Shown: positions 51,522-61,191, numbered from the stretch's first letter. The stretch is 64,000 bases of DNA from Sulfotelmatobacter sp963701925 (GCA_963701925.1 CAVPBQ010000007.1:124001-188000), one strand, 5' to 3'. The notes: a model not told the origin generated them from the sequence alone. Numbers and translations: made by a program.

Positions 51522-54500
51522 TTAAGCCGCGCTCATTCCTGCCAGACGAATCTTGGGCACGTGCGAGACTGGCTTTTCATGCAGGAGCAATTCTGTGGCC
51601 TGCACCCGGCGATTGTTGTGGAACCAGCGCTGCACTACATCGTTGCACATGAAGTTGGCCAGCGCGAGCATGGTCATTCCTTGATGGTGGGCCATCCAGG
51701 AGCGGACGAGGGTGTAGTTGGTCCGCTGCGAGCGATCGGGAACGGAAAAATCCGCCGCCTCGTAGAAGCCGCAGGCGCCGAAGACTCCCATGCGATCCAG
51801 GCGCCGCAGATTGCGCAGGGCCTCGACCGAGTTCACTGGCATGGCCAGGAAAGTCGAGTAGGGCGAAATGACCAGGGGATCCGATTCATACTTCGACACC
51901 GCGAGGCGCGGAATGCCGAATGCCTGGTAGTGATAATTTCCGGCGTCATCGAGCTTCGCGTAGGAAGACTCCGAAATTCCCCAGGGCATGCCGTTGCGCG
52001 TAGCGTACTCGCGCTGGCAGGCGACAACCGGAATGCGGCTGCGGTCGAGCAGCGTGTTCGGATAGGAGCGCATCCACAGCGTGGGCATGAGGTATTCGAA
52101 CATCGTCCCCGTCCACGAAAGCAGCACCGGGCTGCCGTGGGTGAGGGTGTGGGGGCGGCCCATGCGGAACCAGCACTCCTGGGCGACATCTTCCTTGGCG
52201 ACCGCGATGAAGACGGCGGTGCGCGATTCCGTGGCCAGCAGGTCGTAACACGAGGGCTCCAGCTTCTTGGTCTGCAGGTTGAAGCCGATCGACATGAGCC
52301 GGCGCCGCGGATTCAGCAGGAAGGTGAAGTCCATGGCATCGGCGAGCTTGCCGGCCTCGGCGGCCGTGATGCGCAGGGCTTCGGCGAGATGGATGGCGTT
52401 AGCCTGCGCCTTGGGAAGCAGGCGAAGCAATTTTTCGCACATCGCTTTCTGAGCGTCTTCGTTGCCTGGATCGTCGCTGGCGCAGAGCTGAGCCCGTTCC
52501 AGATGACTTTGCAAATCGTCAATGAATGCAGGCAACAACTGCAACCCGGGCTGCTGCTGGAATAGCGGGGCCAGGGCCGCATCGCTGCGCAGGGCGGCGA
52601 ATTCGGGCAGGCTCCAGGGAGTGTAGGACTGCACCAGTTCGCGCAGGTTCTGCAGGCGGGCGCGGGTCTGCTCGTGGAACCAGGAAGCTTCTTGATTGTT
52701 CCCGTGCTCCGCTCCGTAGCGGGTCTGCTCCTCGGTGGCATCGCTGAGTTCGAGCACGGTGGTGATCCAGTCGTCCGCTTTCAAATTTTTTTCCAGCCGC
52801 GCCAGGCGGCGGCGCGGATAGGCGCGCAGGTGAACCAATGCCCGGAGATGATCGAGCAGCCCTTCGGCCAGACTGCGCTGCAATAGCGGGCGATAGAGGC
52901 AGTCGAGCAATCCCTGCTGCAGCGTCCAGAGGGACGCTACCAGGTTGCCGCTATCGACGGACGAGACGAATTGCGGGGCGAGCGGCTTCAGCGTGCGCGT
53001 GTCGTACCAGTTGAGGATGTGTCCCTGATATTTCGGCAGGTGCGACAGAGTGGCCAGCGTGCGCTGGGTTTGCCGAGATAATTCGGGGACGGTGATGAAT
53101 CCGAATTCGCACGCGGCCTGCTGCGAGTTCAGGAGCATGCCGAGATTCGTCGGGGAAATGCGCGCTGCAACGGCTGGGGGCTCTTCCTGCACGTTGTCGG
53201 GGATGAGCCAGTTGTGTTCTTCGGTGCAATGTTCAGCAAAATAGCGCCAGGTATGCAGCGCGGAGCGGCGCATGAACAGCAGGTCTTTGCGGGCGATTTC
53301 TTTGCGGGGCACAATTGGCGGGCGGTTGAGCCAGGTAGAGACGAGTTTGCTGCACGCCCACAGCGCAAGAATCGGCAACGCGACCGGCAGCGAGCGTGGA
53401 CGCACCAGCCATACCAGAAGTCCGACGGCGATGGCCAGCGCGGGCATCCAGTTGAGATAAACGTCAACCGGAGTCTGGCTGGTGTTGAATTCGGATTCGG
53501 CCGCGGTTTCCCATTCCAGCAGACGCTCGCGCGTGAAGGTGCGGCGCACGCTGGCGCGCACCACTGCATCCAGCGAGAGCAAAGTCTGGTGCGCGAGGAA
53601 AACGAGAATCAGAAGAGTGGTGAAATTCGTGGTCAGAAACACGCGGAAGGCGTCGCTGGCGATGGAACGTTTCTGTTCGGCGGCGGCTCGGCCCAGTCCA
53701 AATGCCAGCTGAAACCATGCCGGCAGAAATAAAAGAACGATGGCCGCGATGGTCCATCCCAGCGCCCACATGCCGGGCACAAGCCAGGCGAACATAAGCA
53801 GGGTAAAGGTGGCCGGTTCTACGAGGCTGCGGCGCAGGTTGTCGAAAATTTTCCAGCGCGAGACCAGCGAGATCGGATTGGGCACGCGGGCGCCCGATTG
53901 ATTGGGCACCGTCGAGGCCAGCCATCCGGCAATCTGCCAGTCGCCGCGCAGCCAGCGGTGTTTGCGGCGGTTGTAAGCGCTGTAGTGCGAGGGATAATCC
54001 TCGATCACCTCCATGTCGGTGGCGAGGCCGGCGCGAGCGTAGGCGCCTTCAATCAGGTCGTGGCTGAGCAGGGCATTGGTGGGGAAGCGGGCATCCAGCA
54101 CGCGATAGAGCGTGCCCACTTCGTAGATGCCTTTTCCGGTGAAGATGCCTTCGCCGTACAAATCCTGATAGGCGTCGGAGACAGCGCGAGTGTAAATATC
54201 GAGCCCGGTTTCACCCGCATAAATGGCGGCGAGGCGCGAGCGCACCGTGCTTTGCACGCTCACACCGACGCGGGGCTGCAGAATGCCGTAGCCGGCGACG
54301 ACGATATTTTTGTCAGGATCGATGATCGCCTGATTCAGGGGATGCGCCATGGTGCCGATCATGCGATGCGCCGTTCCGCGCGGCAGTTCCGTGTCGGAGT
54401 CGAGCGTGATGACGAAACGCACTTTGGGCAAAATGGAAAGGTCGCCGACTTTCACGGGAAAGCTGTCGAACTGCCCGCGCAGCAGCTTGTTCAGGTCGAG

Positions 54501-56030
54501 CAACTTGCCGCGCTTGCGCTCCCAGCCCATCCAGCGCTTCTCCCGCGGGTTGTAGACGCGGTGGCGGTGCAGCAGCAGAAACGATCCCTTGCGCTCCTCC
54601 GCATATTTTTCGTTCAACTCGCGAATCAGGTTGGAGCAGAGATCGATGAGCGCGCTCTCTTCATGGGTCTGGTGATGGGCGTCGGCAAGATCGGAGACCA
54701 GCGCGAAGTGGATGTTGGGATCATGATTTCCCAGGAAGCGAACTTCGAGATCTTCGATTAGGCCGCGAACCTGCTTCTCGTTCAAGAGCAACGTGGGCAC
54801 GGCGACCAGCGTCAGACAGTCTTCTGGAATTCCCTTGGAGAAATCGAGCTTGGGCAGAATTTCAGGCTTCAAGAGCGCGGTGATGATGTAGTCCATCAAC
54901 TGCACGGCGCATTGCGAACTGGGGAGTAACAGCAAGAGGAGCGATAGCAAAATCATCCCCATCGGACTCTCCGATGGAGTTACGAGCACCATCACCGCGG
55001 TCACGATGGCGCCGGTGAACAGGGCGATGCCGGGCACGAAGAATTCGTCGGGATGGCGGCGCAGCCGGGTGCGCAGGCGATAGAGAACCGTCGGGCGGGC
55101 GGCAATTTTTTCCAGCAGCGAGCCCACGCCTTCGGCGGCCAGATAGTAGCCGATATGCGATTCGCGGTAATGAATGCGCGGGTCGCTGTATTTCAAGCCA
55201 TAGGACTGCCGCGCCAGGGCGAGGGCTTCTTGCGCAACCTGAATTTCGGTGAAATCGGTTCGGGCTGCGAGCTCGGCGACTTTGTCGCGATAAAGATCGC
55301 GGCTGTCAAAGTCCATGGACGCGTAGCGCTCCGCCGGATCCTGGCGCAGAACCTGGTCAAACAGGATGAAAGGCTCGAGGGCTTCCTTCCACAGAAGCTG
55401 GGAGGCCTCGCGCAGGCTCTGAATGCAGGCGCCGATGTTCTGGGGCTCTCCGACTGAACTGCCCACCATTCGTTCGCCGCGAGTGGCGATTTCTTCCAGC
55501 AGCGCCAGTTCGAGCGCCGAGGGCAATGCTTTGAACTCGCGCAATTCGAGTGGAGTGTGTTCCTGGAACCCGCCACAGAATGAGCCGAGCGCCTGTTCGG
55601 AGAAATGGCATCCCGCTTCGGCGACGAAGCCCTGAGCGAAGGCGTAAATTCTGGGGAGCGTTTCGCCCTGCGGCGTGTGAACGTGAGGAAGTTTCTCGCG
55701 CAGGCGAAGGTCGCCGGAGATGCTTACCAGCTCGGAAAAAATCAGGGATTGATTGTCGCGCAGCCAGCGCATGTCTTCAGACATCGGGGCATGCGAATCT
55801 GTCGACTCCGCCGCGGCCATGATGGGGGCGAACTTGCGGCCGAGCTGGTCGCAGCGCTGGGCGAAGGTGCGCGAGGACTTGATACGCGGCACCCACGCCA
55901 GCGCGGCGGCAAGGTCTTTGCCCTTGGCCCGCAGGCTCTGATCTTCGGGCGCCTCCGCGGCAGTTTCGTCTTCGGTGGGCTTCACCATGATGATGGGTGT
56001 TACATGAGCGTTCAATGCCATGGAATGCAT
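51522..56030 (-). CDS. Cyclic beta-1,2-glucan synthase-like, lacking the GH94 domain
   Basis: 1502 residues. Two membrane helices at ~332-370, then a GT84-type glycosyltransferase: CTLVAVPTLLLNEKQVRGLIEDLE (405-428), TLDSDTELP (542-550), SHDLIEGAYARAG (656-668), and RRKHRWLRGDWQ (688-699). Further helices lie at 742-780, 798-820 and 860-895. A glycoamylase-like/cyclisation-type domain runs from about 950 to 1480, with acidic residues in GTMFEYLMP (Glu1312), WGISESSY (Glu1354) and GFYEAADF (Glu1424). In Brucella/Rhizobium synthases of ~2800 residues a GH94 phosphorylase follows; here the protein stops at residue 1502. It would make beta-1,2-glucan from UDP-glucose at the inner membrane. The ATG follows the ABC gene stop by only two bases. 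Confidence 0.87.
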   Translation of the reverse strand: MHSMALNAHVTPIIMVKPTEDETAAEAPEDQSLRAKGKDLAAALAWVPRIKSSRTFAQRCDQLGRKFAPIMAAAESTDSHAPMSEDMRWLRDNQSLIFSELVSISGDLRLREKLPHVHTPQGETLPRIYAFAQGFVAEAGCHFSEQALGSFCGGFQEHTPLELREFKALPSALELALLEEIATRGERMVGSSVGEPQNIGACIQSLREASQLLWKEALEPFILFDQVLRQDPAERYASMDFDSRDLYRDKVAELAARTDFTEIQVAQEALALARQSYGLKYSDPRIHYRESHIGYYLAAEGVGSLLEKIAARPTVLYRLRTRLRRHPDEFFVPGIALFTGAIVTAVMVLVTPSESPMGMILLSLLLLLLPSSQCAVQLMDYIITALLKPEILPKLDFSKGIPEDCLTLVAVPTLLLNEKQVRGLIEDLEVRFLGNHDPNIHFALVSDLADAHHQTHEESALIDLCSNLIRELNEKYAEERKGSFLLLHRHRVYNPREKRWMGWERKRGKLLDLNKLLRGQFDSFPVKVGDLSILPKVRFVITLDSDTELPRGTAHRMIGTMAHPLNQAIIDPDKNIVVAGYGILQPRVGVSVQSTVRSRLAAIYAGETGLDIYTRAVSDAYQDLYGEGIFTGKGIYEVGTLYRVLDARFPTNALLSHDLIEGAYARAGLATDMEVIEDYPSHYSAYNRRKHRWLRGDWQIAGWLASTVPNQSGARVPNPISLVSRWKIFDNLRRSLVEPATFTLLMFAWLVPGMWALGWTIAAIVLLFLPAWFQLAFGLGRAAAEQKRSIASDAFRVFLTTNFTTLLILVFLAHQTLLSLDAVVRASVRRTFTRERLLEWETAAESEFNTSQTPVDVYLNWMPALAIAVGLLVWLVRPRSLPVALPILALWACSKLVSTWLNRPPIVPRKEIARKDLLFMRRSALHTWRYFAEHCTEEHNWLIPDNVQEEPPAVAARISPTNLGMLLNSQQAACEFGFITVPELSRQTQRTLATLSHLPKYQGHILNWYDTRTLKPLAPQFVSSVDSGNLVASLWTLQQGLLDCLYRPLLQRSLAEGLLDHLRALVHLRAYPRRRLARLEKNLKADDWITTVLELSDATEEQTRYGAEHGNNQEASWFHEQTRARLQNLRELVQSYTPWSLPEFAALRSDAALAPLFQQQPGLQLLPAFIDDLQSHLERAQLCASDDPGNEDAQKAMCEKLLRLLPKAQANAIHLAEALRITAAEAGKLADAMDFTFLLNPRRRLMSIGFNLQTKKLEPSCYDLLATESRTAVFIAVAKEDVAQECWFRMGRPHTLTHGSPVLLSWTGTMFEYLMPTLWMRSYPNTLLDRSRIPVVACQREYATRNGMPWGISESSYAKLDDAGNYHYQAFGIPRLAVSKYESDPLVISPYSTFLAMPVNSVEALRNLRRLDRMGVFGACGFYEAADFSVPDRSQRTNYTLVRSWMAHHQGMTMLALANFMCNDVVQRWFHNNRRVQATELLLHEKPVSHVPKIRLAGMSAA

Positions 56031-56032
56031 CC

Positions 56033-57856
56033 TCAGCGATAACTCGCGGCTTGCATTTCAAACATCTCGGCGTATCGTCCGCCAAGATGAGTCAACTCTT
56101 CGTGCTTGCCGTCTTCGACAATGCGGCCATCTTCGATGACCACGATGCGGTCGGCCATGCGCACGGTGGAAAATCGATGCGAGATGAAGAGCGCCATCTT
56201 GCCGGCAGTAAGTTCGGCGAAGCGCTGGAAAACTTCGAATTCACTGCGCGCGTCCAGCGCGGCCGTAGGCTCGTCGAGAATCAGCACCTGCGCCTCGCGC
56301 AGGTAGGCACGCGCCAGCGCGACCTTCTGCCACTCGCCGCCGGAGAGATCGACGCCGCCTTCGAAGCGCCGGCCCAGCATCTGCTGGTAGCCAGCGGGCA
56401 GGCGATCGATAACTTCGTCGGCCATGCTCTTGTGGGCGGAGTGATGCAGCAGATCGTCGTTGTCGAGTTCCTCGATGCGCCCTACGGCAATGTTTTCGCG
56501 CGCGATCATTTCATAGCGCATGAAGTCCTGAAAGATGACGCCGATCTCGCAATAAAGGCTCTCGAGGTCGTATTCGCGCAGATCGACGCCATCGAGTAGG
56601 ACCTGGCCCTCGATCGGATCATAGAGGCGCGTCAGCAGCTTGACGATGGTGGTCTTGCCCTGGCCGTTCTCGCCGATCAGTGCGATGCGCTCGCCGGGCT
56701 GCAGTTGGAAATTGAAATTCTTGAGCACCATGCGCTGCGCGCCGGGATAGCGAAAGGAAACATTGCGAAATTCGAAGCCGCGCTGGATGGGCCGCGGAAC
56801 TTGGAGGGCGTTCGGCTTCGAGCGGATGGTCGGCTGCATCTGCAGGAAGGCAACCAGATCGGTGAGGAACAACGCCTGATCGGCGATGCCTGAAGCAGTG
56901 GAAAATATCTGTTGAATATTGGAACTCGCCTGCATGATGGCGCTAGTAAGAAATGTCAGCGAACCGAGCGTCAGCGCACCAGTGACGGTTCGCCAGATCA
57001 CGTAGACATACGCGCCGTAATATCCCGTCGTGCCCAGAATCGAGAGCAGGGACCCAGCCCGGAGTTTGCGGGTTGCCAAAGAAACGTCTTCGTCATAGAT
57101 CTGGTTGGAGAGATGCGTGAAGCGTTCGGTGAGGAAATCCTTGAGTCCGAAAAGCTTCAGTTCCTTCGCGGCTTCTTTGCTACCGCCCAGGATGCGCAGG
57201 TAATCCAGTTGGCGCTTAACCGGGGTCTGCTTAAAATTCTTGGCATAGCCGAGGAAGGCGAAGTGACTCTCGCCCAGGAACGCGGGAACCACTCCAGCAA
57301 TGAGCAGGAGCAGCAGCCACGGGGAGAAAAAAACGATCGAGACTGAGAAGGCAATGGTGGTGACAACCTGCTGGATCAGACGCCCGATCGACTGAATCAT
57401 TCCCAGCCGGTCCGTTGCCTGTACACGCGCCCGCTCGAGACGGTCATAGAACACTGGATCTTCATAGGCGAGCAGATCCAGTTCGGCTGCATGCTTCATC
57501 ACCTGAATGCTGACGTGGCGCATGTAATTGTCAGCGAGCAGCGAATCCAGGTAGTCGACCAGACGGCTGACCATACTGGCGATCACAGCCAGCAGGAATT
57601 CCAATCCCACGAGATACCAGAGGCGGGATGGAATCGGCTGATGGGTCGTGATGACTCGCTGAACGGTATCGATGATGAGCTTTGGTCCAACCCACGCAAT
57701 GGCGAGAGGCAACAACGCGGAAATCAAGCGGAAAACGATGCCGAAGGCGACGACCGACCTGCCCGATTGCCAGACGATGCGCAGCACGACGGGGACATTG
57801 CGGATCGCCGAGAGGCGTTCCTGCCAGCTGCTCAGAAAATTTCGCGGAGAGGGCAT
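56033..57856 (-). CDS. ABC exporter (NdvA/ChvA-like), TMD-NBD fusion
   Basis: 607 residues. N-terminal six-helix membrane domain (about 25-330); nucleotide-binding domain with Walker A GENGQGKT (395-402), signature LSGGE (504-508), DEPTAALD (528-535) and His560. The closest functional match by arrangement is the cyclic-glucan exporter beside its synthase. General lipid/glycan exporter homology cannot be excluded. Located between GH144 and the synthase. Confidence 0.85.
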   Translation of the reverse strand: MPSPRNFLSSWQERLSAIRNVPVVLRIVWQSGRSVVAFGIVFRLISALLPLAIAWVGPKLIIDTVQRVITTHQPIPSRLWYLVGLEFLLAVIASMVSRLVDYLDSLLADNYMRHVSIQVMKHAAELDLLAYEDPVFYDRLERARVQATDRLGMIQSIGRLIQQVVTTIAFSVSIVFFSPWLLLLLIAGVVPAFLGESHFAFLGYAKNFKQTPVKRQLDYLRILGGSKEAAKELKLFGLKDFLTERFTHLSNQIYDEDVSLATRKLRAGSLLSILGTTGYYGAYVYVIWRTVTGALTLGSLTFLTSAIMQASSNIQQIFSTASGIADQALFLTDLVAFLQMQPTIRSKPNALQVPRPIQRGFEFRNVSFRYPGAQRMVLKNFNFQLQPGERIALIGENGQGKTTIVKLLTRLYDPIEGQVLLDGVDLREYDLESLYCEIGVIFQDFMRYEMIARENIAVGRIEELDNDDLLHHSAHKSMADEVIDRLPAGYQQMLGRRFEGGVDLSGGEWQKVALARAYLREAQVLILDEPTAALDARSEFEVFQRFAELTAGKMALFISHRFSTVRMADRIVVIEDGRIVEDGKHEELTHLGGRYAEMFEMQAASYR

Positions 57857-57991
57857 CGTCTTGTTTTTCGTTCTCGATCCGGCAAACAGGCTGTAAACAA
57901 CACGGGTGGCGCGCTCTTGGATCCTATTTTAGATGAAGAGGCGGCTCCGCAGGTTGGCGAAAGCGGCCGCGGCGGCCTGTTCCGCGCCAGC

Positions 57992-59374
57992 TCAGAATTT
58001 CTTGAGACCGGCCCGCTGCATGCCACGCTGCGCCTCTTCCGCCTTCATGAAAGTCTGCCAGACGAATCCGGTTCTGAGATTCTCGGCCATCAGCATGGTG
58101 ATTCCAGTATCGATCCCGATGGCGTCCGGATCATACCAGTTTGTGAGGGGATTGAAGGCGTTGACGAAACCGTACTTACTCCAGGCGGAACCGTAGTGAG
58201 CGCGGATATTCTTGAGCACACGCAAGGTGTGCTCGGGAAGAAACGGTAGAGATCCGCCGGTGGCGCTGGGGACGACCGTGCCGTCGATGGGACCGACTTC
58301 CGGCGGCCCTCCCCAGACTACGTAGCTGTGGGGAGCGTCCGAGGCGGTAATGCCCCAGAGTTCGTCGGTGTAGTCCGGAAAGCGCTTGCCCAGTTCGAGG
58401 CAGAAGCGGCGATGCACTTCGGTGGCCACGACCGAGTTTTCGAAGTAGTCGGCAAACTTGTCGCGCTTGCCGCGGAAGTCGAACCAGGCCTGCGAATATT
58501 GGTGAACGAAAAGTGGCGCAAACGAGCCGATGTAGCGCAACCCGTCGTACTCGAAGGTCAGGCGTTTCCAGGCATCCCAGGTACCCTCTTTCAAGGGATG
58601 AGCTGAGGAGCCGAGCCCGAGGAGATACATCATCATCAGCTCGCTGTAATAGTCCCAGCGTGAAGGCAGGAAGCCGATCTCGGGCGTCCAGCCATGCGAA
58701 AGCAGGCCGGTGTCTTCCGAGAGCCAGGTCCAATCGACGCGATTGAAGATCAGGTTGGCGAGTTCAACGACGGCCGAGCGCCGGAAATATTCGCGACAGG
58801 TGAGAACGCCGCACAGCAGGATGGCGGTGTCTACGGAGGAGATTTCGGATTCCCAGACCCGCTCGCCGGTGTTGATGTTGGCCCAGTGATAGAAGAAGCC
58901 GCGATGATTGGGAAGTTTTTTCCACAAGAAGTTCAGGGCGGCGTAGACGCGCTCGGTGGCGGCGGCAGTGGGGATGAATCCACGTTGCGCGCCGATGCAG
59001 AGAGCGGTCAAGCCAAAGCCGGTCGCAGCGATGCTGGCGACCACGCCGGGAGGGCCACCGCGCACGCTGGCGCGATCCTGCACCATGCCGGTTTTCGGAT
59101 TGCCCTGCTCCCAGAAATATTGGAAGGACGCCTGCTCGACTTCGTTGAGAAACTGATCGTCCTCGGGAGTGAGCGAGAACTTGGCGGCGGCCTGGCCCAC
59201 GGCTCGGTCGTTCTGTGTAGTGGTCTGCCCTGCGCCGGTCGGGCTGGCTGCTGCCTGGCCAAGGGCTAACGCCGGGCCAAGCAAAGATTGGCCGAGAGGC
59301 AGGCAGAGGCCCGCGCCCAAGACCTCTCGCAACATCTGCCGGCGCGATACTTTCTTCTGACGAGCTTCTGTCAT
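57992..59374 (-). CDS. Tat-exported GH144-type glucanase (glucoamylase-like family)
   Basis: 460 residues. The N-terminus KKVSRRQMLREVLGAGLCLPL has the twin-arginine pattern SRRxxL (Arg11-Arg12), pointing to Tat secretion. The mature domain opens LTPEDDQFLNEVEQASFQYFWEQGNPKTGMVQDRA and contains WESEISSVDTAILL (Glu175, Glu177, Asp182) and SRWDYYSELMMMYLL, typical of GH144. The founding family enzyme is an endo-beta-1,2-glucanase. Its place upstream of the exporter and synthase supports a role in trimming or recycling the same glucan. A 135-base gap separates it from the ABC gene. Confidence 0.85.
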   Translation of the reverse strand: MTEARQKKVSRRQMLREVLGAGLCLPLGQSLLGPALALGQAAASPTGAGQTTTQNDRAVGQAAAKFSLTPEDDQFLNEVEQASFQYFWEQGNPKTGMVQDRASVRGGPPGVVASIAATGFGLTALCIGAQRGFIPTAAATERVYAALNFLWKKLPNHRGFFYHWANINTGERVWESEISSVDTAILLCGVLTCREYFRRSAVVELANLIFNRVDWTWLSEDTGLLSHGWTPEIGFLPSRWDYYSELMMMYLLGLGSSAHPLKEGTWDAWKRLTFEYDGLRYIGSFAPLFVHQYSQAWFDFRGKRDKFADYFENSVVATEVHRRFCLELGKRFPDYTDELWGITASDAPHSYVVWGGPPEVGPIDGTVVPSATGGSLPFLPEHTLRVLKNIRAHYGSAWSKYGFVNAFNPLTNWYDPDAIGIDTGITMLMAENLRTGFVWQTFMKAEEAQRGMQRAGLKKF

Positions 59375-59455
59375 CCGCGTGGCGTTATCTTAGACAAACT
59401 CCTGCTGCAAGTTGGCAACAAAATAAAAGATGCACCGGCGCGCCGGACGGATGCC

Positions 59456-60556
59456 GTGTGTCTGCATCCCGTGAAGGCTTACACCTTCTCCTTTACCCAA
59501 AAGTGCCTGCGCGTTAAGCTCTGTGCATCTAGTTTTGCATATCAGAAGTCTGAGCATCGAGGAAAGATTATCAATACCCGACGATTAGGATTTGAAATTG
59601 TTCTGGTGGTGGGCGTGGCGCTGGCCGTCGGGGTGGCGATATTCGCCAACTGGGAGGGGCACAAGCTGCGTGTCTTGCAGGGCGCCATTGTGATGAAGGA
59701 CGCCGATGCACGCAAAGAAGTGCCCGTCCCGGACGCAGAGGTCAAGGCCTACTTCGGACAAACTACGCTGTCGGGCAAGTCGAACTCCTCCGGTCTTTTT
59801 GTTTTGAAGGTGCCGCCGGGGACGCGGCGAGGCCAGCCCATCTTGTTTGAATTCCGCCAGAAAGATTACCGTCCGCTGGACCATGACGATTATGTGGGCG
59901 ACCAGTTGTATGTGGTGCACATGGTGCCGCTCTCGGCTGCGCCGCAGGCGGATGAGCATCATCCCGTAACGAAAATTGGCAACGTGACGGTGCGCTATTC
60001 GGTGAAGACGATGGCGCAGGCCAACATTGGCAGCACCGTGCGTACGTTTCAGGTGGAGAACAAGGGCAACGTTCCATGCCGGAATCAGAGTCCGTGCTCC
60101 CCCGACGGACGCTGGAAGGCTGCCCTGGGATCGACCGAGTTGGATGCGGGGGTAGGGAACGAATTCCGCGATATTCGCGTCTCGTGCATTGCGGGGCCGT
60201 GTCCGTTTACGCGCGTCGAGCCTCAGCGGTTTACTAAGAACGGGCAGATCTTGACCGTAGCGGCGCGAGTTTGGTCGGATACCACAACGTTTCTGGTTGA
60301 GGCAGAAGTGCTTCATCCCATGCAGACCGAGTACGCCCACGAGTTTTATCCGGTGATCTTCGGCAAAGGGTTGAGCTTTACGCTGCCGCCGTTGGTCGAA
60401 GGAGTGACGATTGAAGCTGACGTGGACAGCCAGGATGTTTTCTTTCCGCTGGGGCCAGCGCTGTTCCTGAGCTGGGCTAACTGCAGTATGAATCTGAATC
60501 CGGATCAGACGCGGCTCTACCGCTGCGAGTTGAAACCGGGATACAGGTTCCAATAG
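59456..60556 (+). CDS. Membrane-anchored protein with carboxypeptidase-regulatory-like domain
   Basis: About 366 residues if GTG 59456 is used. The frame is open back to an ATG at 59288, which overlaps the GH144 gene, and no ATG lies between. One membrane helix (GFEIVLVVGVALAVGVAIFANW), then a carboxypeptidase-regulatory-like beta-domain (EVPVPDAEVKAYFGQTTLSGKSNSSGLFVLKVPPG) and a second ~200-residue domain with several Cys (VPCRNQSPCSPDGRW; VSCIAGPCPF). Unknown function; start unresolved. Confidence 0.6.
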   Translation: MCLHPVKAYTFSFTQKCLRVKLCASSFAYQKSEHRGKIINTRRLGFEIVLVVGVALAVGVAIFANWEGHKLRVLQGAIVMKDADARKEVPVPDAEVKAYFGQTTLSGKSNSSGLFVLKVPPGTRRGQPILFEFRQKDYRPLDHDDYVGDQLYVVHMVPLSAAPQADEHHPVTKIGNVTVRYSVKTMAQANIGSTVRTFQVENKGNVPCRNQSPCSPDGRWKAALGSTELDAGVGNEFRDIRVSCIAGPCPFTRVEPQRFTKNGQILTVAARVWSDTTTFLVEAEVLHPMQTEYAHEFYPVIFGKGLSFTLPPLVEGVTIEADVDSQDVFFPLGPALFLSWANCSMNLNPDQTRLYRCELKPGYRFQ

Positions 60557-60624
60557 AAGAGTTCCCGGGATCGCCTATCCAACGTCCGCTTGAAGACCTT
60601 CATTAACTGGCATATTTTGACGGC

Positions 60625-60881
60625 ATGCCGATGACTTCTCTCAATATTTCACTACCAGAAGCCTTGAAGCAATAGGTGGAGGACAGGTCGCTTCCGGCGA
60701 TTGGGGCACGCCGAGCGAATACGTCCGCGAGTTAATTCGCCAAGATAAGGCGCGCCGCCTGAGCGAACTCGAGCAGGAACTCGTCACCGCGACCAAGGGA
60801 CCGAAGATCGAAATTCCTCTCGCCGAAATCAAACGTAAAGGATTGATCGCCGCTTTGCGGGAGCGGGCACGCCAGCGGTGA
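60625..60881 (+). pseudogene. ParD-like antitoxin, frameshifted
   Basis: The N-terminal frame reads MPMTSLNISLPEALKQ then a TAG. In another frame the protein continues GGQVASGDWGTPSEYVRELIRQDKARR, LSELEQELVTATKG and IEIPLAEIKRKGLIAALRERARQR, ending at a TGA. Together these are a complete CopG/ParD antitoxin with a disruption near 60675-60690. No intact frame exists, so the antitoxin is presumed dead. Confidence 0.85.
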
Positions 60882-61191
60882 AGAAACGCAGTCGTCCTAA
60901 GCGATGCCGCAGTGGCTGACATTCTGGAGCGGGCCGAGTGGCATATCGGATAATCGGGGCGCCGGTTAGCATTGCGCTGGGGGAAGGCCACTTCATCCGC
61001 CATCTCGGCGGTCGTGAGACGTCCTGCGGTAGGAACCACTTGCAACTTTCGCTCTGCGGAGCTTCGAGGTTTGAGGCGGACCGCCGTCCCTGGGCTTTCC
61101 GAAGCATTGGCTTTTTTATCGCTTCGACGATGAGGAGGTATTCGTGCTGCGGGTGGTTCACGGCGCCCGCGATCTCGAGCGTCTTTTCTAG
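60878..61191 (+). pseudogene. ParE-like toxin, frameshifted
   Basis: GTGA overlaps the antitoxin stop, the usual ParDE arrangement. Pieces of the toxin are legible in different frames: VVLSDAAVADILERAEWHIG, then FRSAELRGLRRTAVPG, and finally GFPKHWLFYRFDDEEVFVL and RVVHGARDLERLF with a TAG at 61189-61191. At least three frame changes and an internal stop separate them. The order matches ParE, whose C-terminal RVxHGARDxERLF is characteristic. Confidence 0.85.
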
